Shown: positions 41,388-49,989, counted from the first letter of the stretch. The stretch: DNA of 64,000 nt from JACPJP01 sp964436645 (GCA_964436645.1 CAYTDO010000003.1:7964-71963); one strand, 5' to 3'. Numbers and translations: made by a program. The notes: generated by a model from the sequence alone, not told the origin.

Positions 41388-42734
41388 TTATGCTTTGATA
41401 TAATCGGTTATGAATTCTGCTGCTTTCAGATCGCATTTTCGGCAATTGCAGCTTATTTTATTTATTTCTTCAATATCAGAAGTTTTGTATTTTTCCATGG
41501 CTGATTCTATATTTCTTAGCCTGTATTGGTATGGCATCCCATAATCTCCATTTATGCATTCGTTATTTTTTTGGAAATTAAGGAATTTGATGTCAAAATT
41601 GATCTGGTAGGCTAGAATCAGCAAAATGAGGATTATTATCAGGTTTTTTGCAATTTTTGGAAAGGCTTCCATCAATAATGCAATTGCGGTTCCTATCATT
41701 ATGAAATAAAGCGGGAAAAATGACACAAAATAATGCGAGTCTATTGTTTGGACTTTGCTTATGGCAAGGAAAAAAGTTCCGACTAGAAGCCATAAAACCA
41801 GGATTATAGACTTTTTTTTGTATGCCAATAAAAAAGCTATTGATAAGAATAATATTGACATTGCTAAAATATCAAAGAATTTTATTGTTAATGTTTGGCT
41901 TTCAAATTTATTGTAATCTTCTCCGAATAGAGCTTCAAAGCCGTTTGTAGTCATTAAACTAAAAGGCATTAAAAAGGTATTTGTATGAAAGTTTGATTCT
42001 GTGTTTTTTAGATTTATGATAGTTTTAATGTCAACAAAATCATTGTTTATTTGAAATATAAAGTAGGGTATGAAAGTTATAAGAAATAAAATAATTCCAA
42101 TGCTTAGGTATTTTTTATTGATGTTTTTCCAGTATAGAGCTATAGCTATTATTGCTACAAGGAGGAAGTACAATGCTGAGAGGTGTGTTTGAATCAAAAG
42201 GCCTAATGTTATTAAAGCATAAATTAAATGCAATTTGTTTTTATCGTAGATTGCATTGTAAAGGAAGTAAATGAATATTATTGCGAATAATGGCAATAAA
42301 TCCTGCGACCATATCTTTCTTGAGAATAAAATCTGCCAGGGATTTACTGCGTATAATGCAGAGGCTATTATTGCTGCTGTTCTATTGTAGAATTTTTTAA
42401 TGAACGAGTAGAGCAAAAATATTGCGAATACGTTTAGTATTGCAATGAATGCCGCTGCCATTACTGGATTTTTTGAGATTAAGTATTGGATTGCCAATAA
42501 GTATATGAATATTGGGGGCTCATGGATTCCTGTTGTGCCTATAGAGGCCGTCAATGGAAATTCTTTTCCCCCTGCAAGATTTGATGCTTTAATTGAGTTA
42601 AAGGCCTCGTCTCCCTTGAATTCCATGTATTGGATGTTGTGCAATCTTAGGAAGAGGGCTATCAAGATGATGATTATTATTGGCAAATAATTTTTTATTT
42701 TGGATATTAGCGGTTTTTTATCTGTTTTTCCCAT
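41388..42734 (-). CDS. Membrane glycosyltransferase (GT39/GT83-like)
   Basis: About 11-12 hydrophobic segments with the family acidic loop near the N-terminus: MEFKGDEAFNSIKASNLAGG (about 36-55), where the conserved Asp or Glu lies, then KKFYNRTAAIIASALYAVNPWQILFSRKIWSQDLLPLFA, the re-entrant region typical of ArnT/PMT-like enzymes. A short soluble C-terminus has CNCRKC (about 432-437). It starts the long minus-strand surface-glycan transcript. Substrate unknown. Upstream lies the third hairpin-repeat copy. Confidence 0.85.
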   Translation of the reverse strand: MGKTDKKPLISKIKNYLPIIIIILIALFLRLHNIQYMEFKGDEAFNSIKASNLAGGKEFPLTASIGTTGIHEPPIFIYLLAIQYLISKNPVMAAAFIAILNVFAIFLLYSFIKKFYNRTAAIIASALYAVNPWQILFSRKIWSQDLLPLFAIIFIYFLYNAIYDKNKLHLIYALITLGLLIQTHLSALYFLLVAIIAIALYWKNINKKYLSIGIILFLITFIPYFIFQINNDFVDIKTIINLKNTESNFHTNTFLMPFSLMTTNGFEALFGEDYNKFESQTLTIKFFDILAMSILFLSIAFLLAYKKKSIILVLWLLVGTFFLAISKVQTIDSHYFVSFFPLYFIMIGTAIALLMEAFPKIAKNLIIILILLILAYQINFDIKFLNFQKNNECINGDYGMPYQYRLRNIESAMEKYKTSDIEEINKISCNCRKCDLKAAEFITDYIKA

Positions 42735-43068
42735 TGGATTATTTTTACTTTAGTTTTTTAAAAGCTTGATTTTTAATTATTCTCTTTATGGGTTTTAATG
42801 AGTTTATTAGTGGAAATTTAATATTGAGCCATATTATCTTCGAATTTTACGCTTGCACAGTGGCTCGCATCACACGCGAAAATCGTAGATTTTCGGTGGC
42901 CTGGAAATCTTTGATTTCCATGATTTTTGCCATTAAATGGGCGGAGGCGCATTTTTTCCGCGCTCGGTATCTTACTAACACGATAATACCTTACTAATAT
43001 CCCTTTCATTTGTTCTGTTTATTATTTTATTGCTAAAATTAATAAAGCCTGTTCTATAACTGCTGCTT
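42735..43068. other. Divergent intergenic region with repeat copy 3
   Basis: Between the glycosyltransferase (minus) and radB (plus). It holds the hairpin repeat at 42845-42964 and a TATA-like AATTAATAAAGC about 30 bp before the radB ATG. No gene is supported. Confidence 0.6.
42845..42964 (+). repeat. Dispersed hairpin repeat, copy 3
   Basis: Same element as at 5710 and 14179. The leading TTTTACGC and the GGCTCGCATCAC part are present, then CGAAAATC-GTA-GATTTTCG, TGGAAATC-TTT-GATTTCCA, the tail TTTTTGCCATTAAATGGGCG and the closing TCCGCGCT. The few differences (GCACAGTGG, CACACGCG) lie outside the stems or change both sides little. Confidence 0.8.
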
Positions 43069-43764
43069 ATGGAGAAATTGCCGACAGGCAGCAAGGTGCT
43101 GGATACGATGCTGGAAGGAGGGTATGAGAAAGATGTCATTACCACAGTTTACGGTCCTGCCGGAGCTGGAAAGAGCAACCTATGCATACTTTGCGCGATG
43201 AATACTGCGCGCTCAGGGAAAAAAGTCATTTACATCGATACTGAGAATAATTTCTCCATTGAAAGGTTCAGGCAGATGTGCAGCGCCATAAAGCTCAATT
43301 ACGCCAAATTGCTCAATAATATTGTTTTTCTCAAGCCAGCTTCATTTGAAGAGCAGAAAAAAACTTTTGAGAAATTAAGGGATCATATCAACGACAAGAT
43401 AGGTCTGATTGTTTTTGATTCGATTGCAATGCTTTACAGGCTGGAGCTCGGGAAGACAGAGGATGTGTATGAGACAAATAGGGAATTGGGGAAGCAGCTT
43501 GCTCATCTTAAAGAGATTGCCTCCAGGAAGCAGATTCCTGTTTTGATAACCAACCAGGTCTATGCTGATTTTGAGGAGAAAGACCATGTGAATATTGTTG
43601 GAGGAGATTTGTTAAAGTATGGGAGCAAATGCCTGATGGAACTGCAGATAACTCCTTCCGGAAACCGCAGGATTATCATTAAAAAGCACAGGCACATTCC
43701 AGCAAACAGGGAAATAATCTTCAAGATTGTGGAAGGTGGGATTATTGGGACGAAGGAAGGGTAA
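43069..43764 (+). CDS. radB: DNA repair and recombination protein RadB
   Basis: Archaeal RecA/RadA paralogue that assists homologous recombination. Only the ATPase core is present, with Walker A GPAGAGKS (about 29-36), Walker B LIVFDSIAMLYR (about 115-126), and the usual RadB start LPTGSKVLDTMLEGGYEKDVIT (residues 3-24). Length 231 fits; the N-terminal HhH domain of RadA is absent, which distinguishes the two. The last part (LMELQITPSGNRRIIIKKHRHIP) matches RadB. It is a single-gene unit on the plus strand. Confidence 0.95.
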   Translation: MEKLPTGSKVLDTMLEGGYEKDVITTVYGPAGAGKSNLCILCAMNTARSGKKVIYIDTENNFSIERFRQMCSAIKLNYAKLLNNIVFLKPASFEEQKKTFEKLRDHINDKIGLIVFDSIAMLYRLELGKTEDVYETNRELGKQLAHLKEIASRKQIPVLITNQVYADFEEKDHVNIVGGDLLKYGSKCLMELQITPSGNRRIIIKKHRHIPANREIIFKIVEGGIIGTKEG

Positions 43765-43783
43765 GTGGTTTTTGGTTCGTTTC

Positions 43784-44062
43784 TTAACAGTTTGCACTGG
43801 AAATGACTTCATATTGCACCGGACATTCGCGCGTAAGGCTTATAAATAAAAAATCCTGCCCAATCTTTTGCAGATATAAATCTGAGGGCAATAATCCATC
43901 ATGACCAACCAATGGAATAACCTGGAAAGCCAAGGACAGGAAAGCAAACAGATAGATGAAGCCAATAAGCCTCAGAAAAACAAATCGTGTGTGCCAATAG
44001 CCAGAGGTTAGCTTGGACCGCCCCCACATTGTTTTAATGGTTTTCTCAATCAAATAAAACAC
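43784..44062 (-). pseudogene. N-terminal fragment of a lipase-maturation-factor-like membrane protein
   Basis: The 92-residue frame reads YWHTRFVFLRLIGFIYLFAF, then LSLAFQVIPLVGHDGLLPSDLYL. This is the characteristic beginning of LMF-family membrane proteins (usually 400-550 residues), including the W-x-TRFxFLR and GxxGLLP motifs. After about residue 75 the homology ends and a short unrelated tail follows to a stop. The rest of the gene is missing since radB begins 20 bp on. It appears to be a remnant of an acquired or degraded gene. Confidence 0.65.
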
Positions 44063-44213
44063 CTTTTTTGGAAATGAATGTTAAGCTATTTAAGTTTTGC
44101 ACTGACCCCCTAGCTTAAAAACTTTTTTCAAAAGATATTTAATGAAAGAAAGAAGAAAAGAAATCCCAACAAGGAACTAAAATTTACATAATTTAACCGG
44201 CGCAACCGAACTT

Positions 44214-45095
44214 TTATTTCTTAAACTCGTACATAGGCTCTGAATCAAAATTCCAGAGCTCTTTCCAGCTGGATTCTATTGATAAAAAATCTATTTCTTT
44301 GCATTTGTGAATTATCGCGCTCTTAATTTGCTCAGATATAATCAGCTTCCCGATATTTTTTATTTTAGTATTTCTGCCTGAAGCAAGCACATAGTAAGTG
44401 CCATTGTATATCACTCCAAATCCAGCTGCCTCAACATTGCTGCCAATACTAACGCTTACAAAATCCGCCATTTCTTTGATTAACGCAATATTAGCAGCTT
44501 TTTTCATACTGCTGGCAAATTGCTTATCCCTAAAATTTGACTCTTTGCCAAACATAGCTTTATTCATGGCTATAAGCCTGTCAAAAACCTGCAATTTATT
44601 TTTTTCAATTGAATAATTTAATTCTTTCAGCTTCTTAAGGTCATAGTTCAGGTTTTTCCTGTGTTTTTTGTTAAAAAATTTCAAATAATTATCAAAGCTA
44701 TTACCATATTTTTGCAGATTAAGAAAATATCTTTTATCTCCAAGCTCAAAATCATAGTATTTTGCTTCCTCCGAGGATATATAATAAATCTGAGTATCTT
44801 TAGGGCAGTTCTCAAAAAAAAGCTCAGCATTTTTTTTATCTTCAATCAAAAGCTTGTTCTGCTCAGGAAAATCATCGCCAAAATAGGTAAAACTTCCATC
44901 GGACTTAGAGGAAACTAAAGGTAAAACCCCTATGGGCTTTCCATTCTCAGCCCCTAAAATAAAATTAAGCTTAAAATCCTTAGTATGGAAGCATGATCTG
45001 AACTCCCATAAATCCCAAAGAGTCCGATTCTCACTGTATTTTTCCCAAATAGCTTTGCACTTGCTCTCTTCGGTAATAACTTTAAACTTGGCCAT
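44214..45095 (-). CDS. BioF2-like/FemAB-type GNAT acetyltransferase
   Basis: A double-GNAT-like acyltransferase resembling the CelD/BioF2 family found in glycan clusters. The N-terminal half has IWEKYSENRTLWDLWEFRSCFH, and the C-terminal half the acyl-binding helix KFFNKKHRKNLNYDLKKLKE (about 139-158) and core GVIYNGTYYVLASGRNTKIKNIGKLIISEQI (about 227-257), with the KxxxPGxxL place of the family here KNIGKLI. It could modify a sugar or lipid amine on the cell surface. A stand-alone gene on the minus strand; the substrate is unknown. Confidence 0.75.
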   Translation of the reverse strand: MAKFKVITEESKCKAIWEKYSENRTLWDLWEFRSCFHTKDFKLNFILGAENGKPIGVLPLVSSKSDGSFTYFGDDFPEQNKLLIEDKKNAELFFENCPKDTQIYYISSEEAKYYDFELGDKRYFLNLQKYGNSFDNYLKFFNKKHRKNLNYDLKKLKELNYSIEKNKLQVFDRLIAMNKAMFGKESNFRDKQFASSMKKAANIALIKEMADFVSVSIGSNVEAAGFGVIYNGTYYVLASGRNTKIKNIGKLIISEQIKSAIIHKCKEIDFLSIESSWKELWNFDSEPMYEFKK

Positions 45096-45252
45096 CTAAT
45101 CTCTATCGTTTGCTCCTGACAATAGAAAAAGTGTATGTTTATAAACTCTCTCAGGCCTGAATTTCTTCTTGAAATTGAGCAAAATTGCCTGAACCTCCAA
45201 AATCAGTGCAATCATAGCCTACTCCTGTAAGCCGATAATTCAGTTTTTAGGT

Positions 45253-45262
45253 ATTTTAAATA
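45253..45262 (+). promoter_or_regulatory. TATA box before the candidate RNA
   Basis: ATTTTAAATA on the plus strand ends about 14 bp before the first base of the long terminal helix, close to the spacing expected for transcription starting at or just inside the helix. Confidence 0.45.
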
Positions 45263-45275
45263 TTTTGCATAGATG

Positions 45276-45484
45276 GGCTTCCATGAAAATGCAGGTTAGC
45301 AGCCTTGAGGCCGAGCCCCTTGCTAAGCACATCTAAAGAGTCCGAGGGGCCGCTCCGTGAGATGCGACGAGCGGCTTTTTAGCTCGCCGCCCGCAATTCA
45401 CCGGACCTGACCGATGCTTTCAGCCCAGATGCAATGGGCTCGAAGCTGCTAACCCGTAGCGTAGCGGAGATTTTCATGGAAGCC
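45276..45484 (+). ncRNA. Candidate structured RNA with five nested helices
   Basis: The ends form a 15 bp perfect helix: GGCTTCCATGAAAAT (45276-45290) with ATTTTCATGGAAGCC (45470-45484). Inside are GGTTAGCAGC (45294-45303) with GCTGCTAACC (45445-45454), CGAGCCC (45312-45318) with GGGCTCG (45436-45442), AAGC..ATC with GATGCTT (about 45413-45419), GTCCG with CGGAC, and an apical GCCGCTC/GAGCGGC hairpin. The segment is GC-rich in an AT-rich genome, as structured archaeal RNAs are. A TATA box precedes it on the plus strand. It resembles no RNA family I can name; the SRP apical motif GGAAGGAAGCAGC is absent. Confidence 0.65.
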
Positions 45485-45589
45485 GCATAGATGAGAACAA
45501 AGCCTAGTTACGGAGATTTTAAACAAACTTTTCCACAACCTTTTTAAACCGCTATTCGTAACTTTATACTCTAACTAAAGGTAAGTTTC

Positions 45590-47098
45590 ATGCCTAAAGA
45601 TACTGCTAAGGAAGAGAAGGAAGCAATCAAAACCCAGCACGACAAAGGTAAATTGACGGCTAGGGAAAGAATAGCTCTTTTGCTGGACAAAGGGAACTTC
45701 GTAGAGCTTGATGCCGGGGTAGAGTTGAGGAGTACTAATTTCGGATTGCAGGAAAAAAAGAAGCCCGGAGATGGAGTAATAACCGGCTTTGGAAAGATAA
45801 ATGACAGGCCAGTATGCATTTTTGCCCAGGATTTTATATTCATGGGCGGCTCGATGGGAGAGATGCACAACAAAAAGATATCGGCCATCCAGGAGCATGC
45901 CTTGAAGATAGGATGCCCAATAATAGGAATATTTGATTCAGGGGGGGCTAGAATCCAGGAAGGCATTAATTCTCTTGATGCCGGCGGCTTAATTTTCAAA
46001 AACAACACTTTAGCTTCCGGAGCAATACCGCAGATTTCCATTATTCTAGGGCCATGCGCTGGAATTGCTGTTTATTCTCCAGCGTTGACTGATTTTATTT
46101 TCATGACCAAGAAGATAAGCTACATGTTTATTACCGGCCCTAATGTTATAAAGACAATTACCGGGGAGAATATTGATTTCGACGGTTTAGGTGGGCCAAT
46201 TGCTCATTCTGAAAAAAGCGGAGTGGCGCATTTTATAAGCGAAGACGAGAAAGACTGTTTTGAGACAGTAAAACTGCTCCTAAGCTACCTTCCGCAAAAC
46301 AATTTAGAAAATTCTCCTTATATGTCTGTGCAGGATAATGCTGAAAGGCAGAATACAAAATTAAAAAATATAATTCCAAAAGAAGACAAGAAGAGCTATG
46401 ACGTCAATGATGTAATTAATGAGGTTGTGGACAAAAATACATTTTTAGAGGTGCAGCCGTTATACGCGCAGAATGCAGTCACTGGGTTGGCAAGATTAAA
46501 TGGGCTATCTATTGGCATAGTTGCAAACCAGCCAAAGATTCTTGCTGGATGCCTGGACATAAACAGCTCTGATAAGATTGCAAGATTTGTAAGGCTATGT
46601 GATGCATTTAATATTCCTATTATCAATTTTGTGGACGTAACAGGATATTTGCCTGGAGTCAGCCAGGAGCATAATGGAATAATAAGGCATGGGGCAAAAA
46701 TACTTTATGCTTATTCGGAAGCAGTTGTCCCTAAGATCAGCCTTATCATGAGGAAGGCTTATGGCGGCGCTTATATTGCTTTGGCATCCAAGCAGATGGG
46801 ATATGACAAGGTCATAGCATGGCCTAATTCTGAGATTGCGGTAATGGGGGCGGAGCAGGCTGTAAATATTATTTATAAAAAAGATATTGATGCTGACAAG
46901 AGCGGGAAAGTAAAGAAGGAAAAAATAGCTGAATATTCTGAAAAATTCCTAAATCCGGACGAGGCCGTAAAACATGGCCAAGTCGATTTAATTATCGAGC
47001 CAAAGGACACCAGGAAGATACTAATCCGGTGCCTTGAGATGATTATTACCAAGAGAGAAAGAAGGCCGGCAAAAAAACATGGCAATATTCCGTTATAA
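45590..47098 (+). CDS. Biotin-dependent acyl-CoA carboxylase, carboxyltransferase subunit
   Basis: Moves the carboxyl group from carboxybiotin to acetyl- or propionyl-CoA, giving malonyl- or methylmalonyl-CoA (family of PccB/AccD5 and MmdA). Visible: KLTARERIALLLDKGNFVELD (about 21-41), the first oxyanion loop GPCAGIAVYSPALTDFIFM (about 150-168), and the second RKAYGGAYIALASKQMGYD (about 388-406). The end GNIPL matches the usual HGNIPL tail. Length 502 is typical. The biotin carrier gene lies 114 bp downstream, and biotin carboxylase at 52.2-54.2 kb completes the enzyme. Confidence 0.95.
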   Translation: MPKDTAKEEKEAIKTQHDKGKLTARERIALLLDKGNFVELDAGVELRSTNFGLQEKKKPGDGVITGFGKINDRPVCIFAQDFIFMGGSMGEMHNKKISAIQEHALKIGCPIIGIFDSGGARIQEGINSLDAGGLIFKNNTLASGAIPQISIILGPCAGIAVYSPALTDFIFMTKKISYMFITGPNVIKTITGENIDFDGLGGPIAHSEKSGVAHFISEDEKDCFETVKLLLSYLPQNNLENSPYMSVQDNAERQNTKLKNIIPKEDKKSYDVNDVINEVVDKNTFLEVQPLYAQNAVTGLARLNGLSIGIVANQPKILAGCLDINSSDKIARFVRLCDAFNIPIINFVDVTGYLPGVSQEHNGIIRHGAKILYAYSEAVVPKISLIMRKAYGGAYIALASKQMGYDKVIAWPNSEIAVMGAEQAVNIIYKKDIDADKSGKVKKEKIAEYSEKFLNPDEAVKHGQVDLIIEPKDTRKILIRCLEMIITKRERRPAKKHGNIPL

Positions 47099-47212
47099 AA
47101 ATTGATGAATAAATCGCGAGGCGAGATTAGTGGCAAGACAATTTCGCCAAGCACTATATGTTGCCGCGAAGCGACATATTGAAGTTTAGAATTACTAAAA
47201 TTTTTACTCCAA
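47099..47212. other. Short gap with hairpin between carboxylase genes
   Basis: Contains the hairpin ATATGTTGC-CGCGAA-GCGACATAT (about 47156-47179) and a GGCGAGATT/AATTTCGCC pair before it. It may stabilise or divide the carboxyltransferase and biotin carrier messages. Confidence 0.45.
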
Positions 47213-47602
47213 ATGGAAGATCTAACCATCAAAGTTGACGGCAAGGAATATAGCGTTAAGGTAGAGGAGACTGAAGATGGCAAGCTTCTGGTGCACTGCA
47301 ATGGCGATGTCTATGAGGTTGAAACTCCATATAATAAGCAGGCGGCAATCTTCAGCAGGGCAAAGAGACAGGACATAGAAGAAACCGGGAAATCTGCCAT
47401 CACTGCTCCCTTGCCAGGTACAATATTCGAGGTCAAGATTAAGAAAGGGGATAAAGTCAAAGAAGGGGATTCCTTAATCAAACTTATTGCGATGAAAATG
47501 GAGAATGACATCACTGCCAAAAAATCCGGAGTGGTGCAGGAAGTAAGGGTCAAGAAGAATGATACTGTCAATAAGGATGATATTTTGGCCATTATAGAAT
47601 AA
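47213..47602 (+). CDS. Biotin carboxyl carrier protein
   Basis: Carries biotin between carboxylase and carboxyltransferase. The C-terminal biotinyl domain (about 56-129) contains TAPLPGTIFEVKIKKGDKVKEGD and the biotinylation site AMKMEND, with Lys modified by the biotin ligase encoded at 51.5 kb. The N-terminal 40 residues (TIKVDGKEYSVKVEETEDG) match the strand-rich start of the free-standing archaeal/propionyl-CoA carboxylase carriers. Length 129 is normal. It follows the carboxyltransferase gene and precedes the biotin transporter genes. Confidence 0.95.
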   Translation: MEDLTIKVDGKEYSVKVEETEDGKLLVHCNGDVYEVETPYNKQAAIFSRAKRQDIEETGKSAITAPLPGTIFEVKIKKGDKVKEGDSLIKLIAMKMENDITAKKSGVVQEVRVKKNDTVNKDDILAIIE

Positions 47603-47784
47603 AAGGAGCATTATTAAGAAAACAGTAAATATAAATTCAATTAAAAATAATAAGAACCAATAGAAAAAAAATCAATAACTAATGGAATATAATAAAATTA
47701 ATATCATAACAATAAAAACACTTAAAATAAAATTTAAAAAATAAATTTAATTGAAAATTGACAAAATGAAGCGGAGGTAATCTC

Positions 47785-48363
47785 ATGGCGAAGAAAAAAA
47801 CAGAGACTGGCGATAGAAAAAAACAGCAATCAAATCTGAAACTTTTGGTCTTCTCGGCTTTGTTTGCCGCTTTGACGGCTGCAATAGCGCCTTTCAAGAT
47901 ACCTCTTTGGTTTACACCTGTTCCAATTACTTTGCAAACTTTAGCTGTCCTGATGTCTGGAGCAATGCTCGGGCCTTATTATGGAGCCCTGGCAATGATA
48001 CTCTATGTTGTTGTCGGAGCATTGGGCCTTCCTGTGTTTGCTGGAGGGGGTTCTGGAATAGGAGCTCTTCTTGGGCCAACTGGCGGATATCTGATAAGCT
48101 ATTTCATAGCAGCATTTGTAATTGGAAAAGTTGTGCAGATGAGAAAAGAGCCTAAGTATGTTGATTATGTTGTTGCAATGGTAGCTGGAACGCTTATAAT
48201 CTATTTGCTTGGCGCTGGGTGGGCAATGGTTGTGCTTCCAGAGCTGACTTTAACAGCAGTCCTTATAGGATGGGTGCTTCCGTTCATAATTGGAGATACA
48301 ATAAAGCTGCTCATAGCTGCGCATATAGCAAATACTGTCAAATTAAAGCAGTATTTGAGATAA
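47785..48363 (+). CDS. bioY: Biotin transporter substrate-binding protein BioY
   Basis: S-component of an ECF transporter for biotin. About six hydrophobic segments in 192 residues, with FKIPLWFTPVPITLQTLAVLMSGAMLGPYYGALAMILYVVVGALGLPVFAGG, the BioY core, and GPTGGYLISYFIAAFVIG. A GGAGGT ribosome-binding site lies about 8 bp before the ATG. The EcfA and EcfT genes are downstream, interrupted by a thioredoxin-like gene. Together they would import biotin for the carboxylase; no biotin synthesis genes are seen. Confidence 0.95.
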   Translation: MAKKKTETGDRKKQQSNLKLLVFSALFAALTAAIAPFKIPLWFTPVPITLQTLAVLMSGAMLGPYYGALAMILYVVVGALGLPVFAGGGSGIGALLGPTGGYLISYFIAAFVIGKVVQMRKEPKYVDYVVAMVAGTLIIYLLGAGWAMVVLPELTLTAVLIGWVLPFIIGDTIKLLIAAHIANTVKLKQYLR

Positions 48364-48381
48364 ATCCTTTTTTGAGGGAAA

Positions 48382-49254
48382 ATGAGTTCTGCAAAGATTG
48401 AGCTATTGGATATTTTCTCATATAGCTGCATGAACTGCTTGAGGTCTTTAGAGTATATTAAAAAACTCGATAAAAGATATGGAAAATTTGGATTAGCTAC
48501 TATATTAGTCCATGTTCCTGAATGGGAATTTGAGAAGAATAAGTCCAATATACAAAAAGCAATAAAAAAATACAAAATAAAATTCCCAAAAATAATCGAT
48601 AAAGACAGAAAATTGCTGGGGAGAATGAAGATTAATTTTTGGCCTGCGCAAATATTGCTAAAAGATGCTCGAACGGAAATTCGAACAGAGTTCGGCGTCC
48701 ACTACATGGAGTTCGGCACCAACTACGTTGATGGTAAGGAAGTTTACAGGCATGTTGGGGAGGGCAACTATAAATTATTAGAGAATAAGATAAGAACTGA
48801 ACTTGGAATAAATAAAATTAGCAAATTATTGTTTAAAACTGAGCCAAAGTATTCAAAGCATCCTACAATATATGCCGGCAGCAGAAAAAATGGAAAGGTC
48901 TCGGGATCATATGATGCAGAAGACATGAAGTATGGAACTATTTACGCTAACGGGTCTTTTTTGCAAAAAAAGGAATATTTGGAAAGTATTGGCAAAGGAT
49001 CAATAAAAATAAAAACGAGATGCAAAATAATCAATATTGTTGCAGAATCGTTAACAAAAAAATCAATAATGATTAAAATATCTTCCAATAAAAGAAAAAA
49101 AAAAGGAAAAAATCATAAAAAAATCAATACAAAAGTTATCAGAATATGCAATCCGAGACTATATACACTTAATCAATCAAAAAAAACTAATCCGCAAATT
49201 TTAGAGATTGAAACTAATAAAGGATTGGCAGTTTATTCATTTTCATTTCAATAA
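48382..49254 (+). CDS. Thioredoxin-like protein of the DipZ C-terminal type with insertion
   Basis: The first 150 residues are thioredoxin-like: FSYSCMNCLRSLEYIKKLDKRYGK carries CxxC, followed by GLATILVHVPEWEFEKNKSNIQKA and INFWPAQILL (cis-Pro), a pattern typical of DipZ/TlpA-like proteins. Before the conserved YRHVGEGNYKLLE there is an insertion of about 25 residues holding two copies of a heptad, EFGVHYM and EFGTNYV. The C-terminal half (about 150-290) has FKTEPKYSKHPTIYAGSRKNGKVSG and a very basic end, as in DipZ partner domains. No signal peptide is visible. It sits within the biotin import genes. Confidence 0.8.
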   Translation: MSSAKIELLDIFSYSCMNCLRSLEYIKKLDKRYGKFGLATILVHVPEWEFEKNKSNIQKAIKKYKIKFPKIIDKDRKLLGRMKINFWPAQILLKDARTEIRTEFGVHYMEFGTNYVDGKEVYRHVGEGNYKLLENKIRTELGINKISKLLFKTEPKYSKHPTIYAGSRKNGKVSGSYDAEDMKYGTIYANGSFLQKKEYLESIGKGSIKIKTRCKIINIVAESLTKKSIMIKISSNKRKKKGKNHKKINTKVIRICNPRLYTLNQSKKTNPQILEIETNKGLAVYSFSFQ

Positions 49255-49290
49255 ATAATTTCAATCATAAAATATCAAATTTAAAAAACA

Positions 49291-49989
49291 ATGATAGAAG
49301 CAAAAAATCTCCATTTCCAGTATGAGGGAGAAGCAGTATTGCAAAAAATAAGCCTAAGCATAAGGGAAGGGAGCTATACTGCTATTATAGGGGCCAATGG
49401 CTCGGGAAAGACTACTCTTGCAAAGCATTTCAATGCCTTGCTTACACCAACGAAAGGCGCCGTTTTTGTCGATAATATTGACACAAAAAAAGATCCTTTT
49501 GCAGTCAGGAAAAAGGTTGGTTTTGTGTTCCAGAATCCAGAGGACCAGTTGGTTTATTCTATTGTAGAGGAAGATATTGCTTTCGGGCTGGAAAACATTG
49601 GCATGGAAACAAAAGCAATGAAGGAGAAAGTAAATTTTATCCTTAAAGAATTAGGGATAGGGCATCTTGCAAAGAAGAATGTCAATGCGCTTTCAATGGG
49701 GCAGAAGCAGCTTACCGCTCTTGCAGGTGTATTGGTTATGAGCCCAAAATATATAGTTTTTGATGAGCCAACTACAATGCTGGACAGCCGCAATAAAAAT
49801 AATATTATGTCGATAATAAATCACATAAATAAAAAAAATAATATTGGGATAATAATGGCCACTAATGTGCTTGATGATACAAAATATGCAGAGAATGTGG
49901 TTGCATTAAAGAATGGAAAAATAATATTCAATGATAAAAAATCTAAATTAAATCGAAAAGTTATCAAGGGGGCTGGTTTGGATGCTTAA
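49291..49989 (+). CDS. ecfA: ECF transporter ATPase EcfA
   Basis: ATP-hydrolysing subunit of the energy-coupling factor module. Walker A is GANGSGKTT (about 33-41), Q-loop VFQNPEDQLVY (about 78-88), signature ALSMGQKQLTALAG (LSMGQ instead of LSGGQ, about 134-147) and Walker B YIVFDEPTTMLD (about 153-164). The DQ in the Q-loop is the mark of EcfA proteins. Only one ATPase gene is present, so it probably works as a homodimer. The EcfT gene overlaps its end by 8 bp. Together with BioY it forms a biotin importer. Confidence 0.93.
   Translation: MIEAKNLHFQYEGEAVLQKISLSIREGSYTAIIGANGSGKTTLAKHFNALLTPTKGAVFVDNIDTKKDPFAVRKKVGFVFQNPEDQLVYSIVEEDIAFGLENIGMETKAMKEKVNFILKELGIGHLAKKNVNALSMGQKQLTALAGVLVMSPKYIVFDEPTTMLDSRNKNNIMSIINHINKKNNIGIIMATNVLDDTKYAENVVALKNGKIIFNDKKSKLNRKVIKGAGLDA

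Larger units (their letters stand above)
45096..45589. other. Long gene-free region with candidate RNA and promoter
   Basis: Nearly 500 bp without a gene. It contains a TATA-like element (45253-45262), the candidate structured RNA (45276-45484) and a second TATA, CTTTTTAAACC, near 45540-45550 for the carboxyltransferase gene. The remainder is unremarkable. Confidence 0.6.

Noticed and set aside
45276..45484. Assignment of the 45.3 kb element as SRP RNA because its minus strand has GGTCAGGTCCGG
   Set aside because: The essential following GGAAGGAAGCAGCC is not there, and the TATA box favours the other strand, so the match is probably chance.
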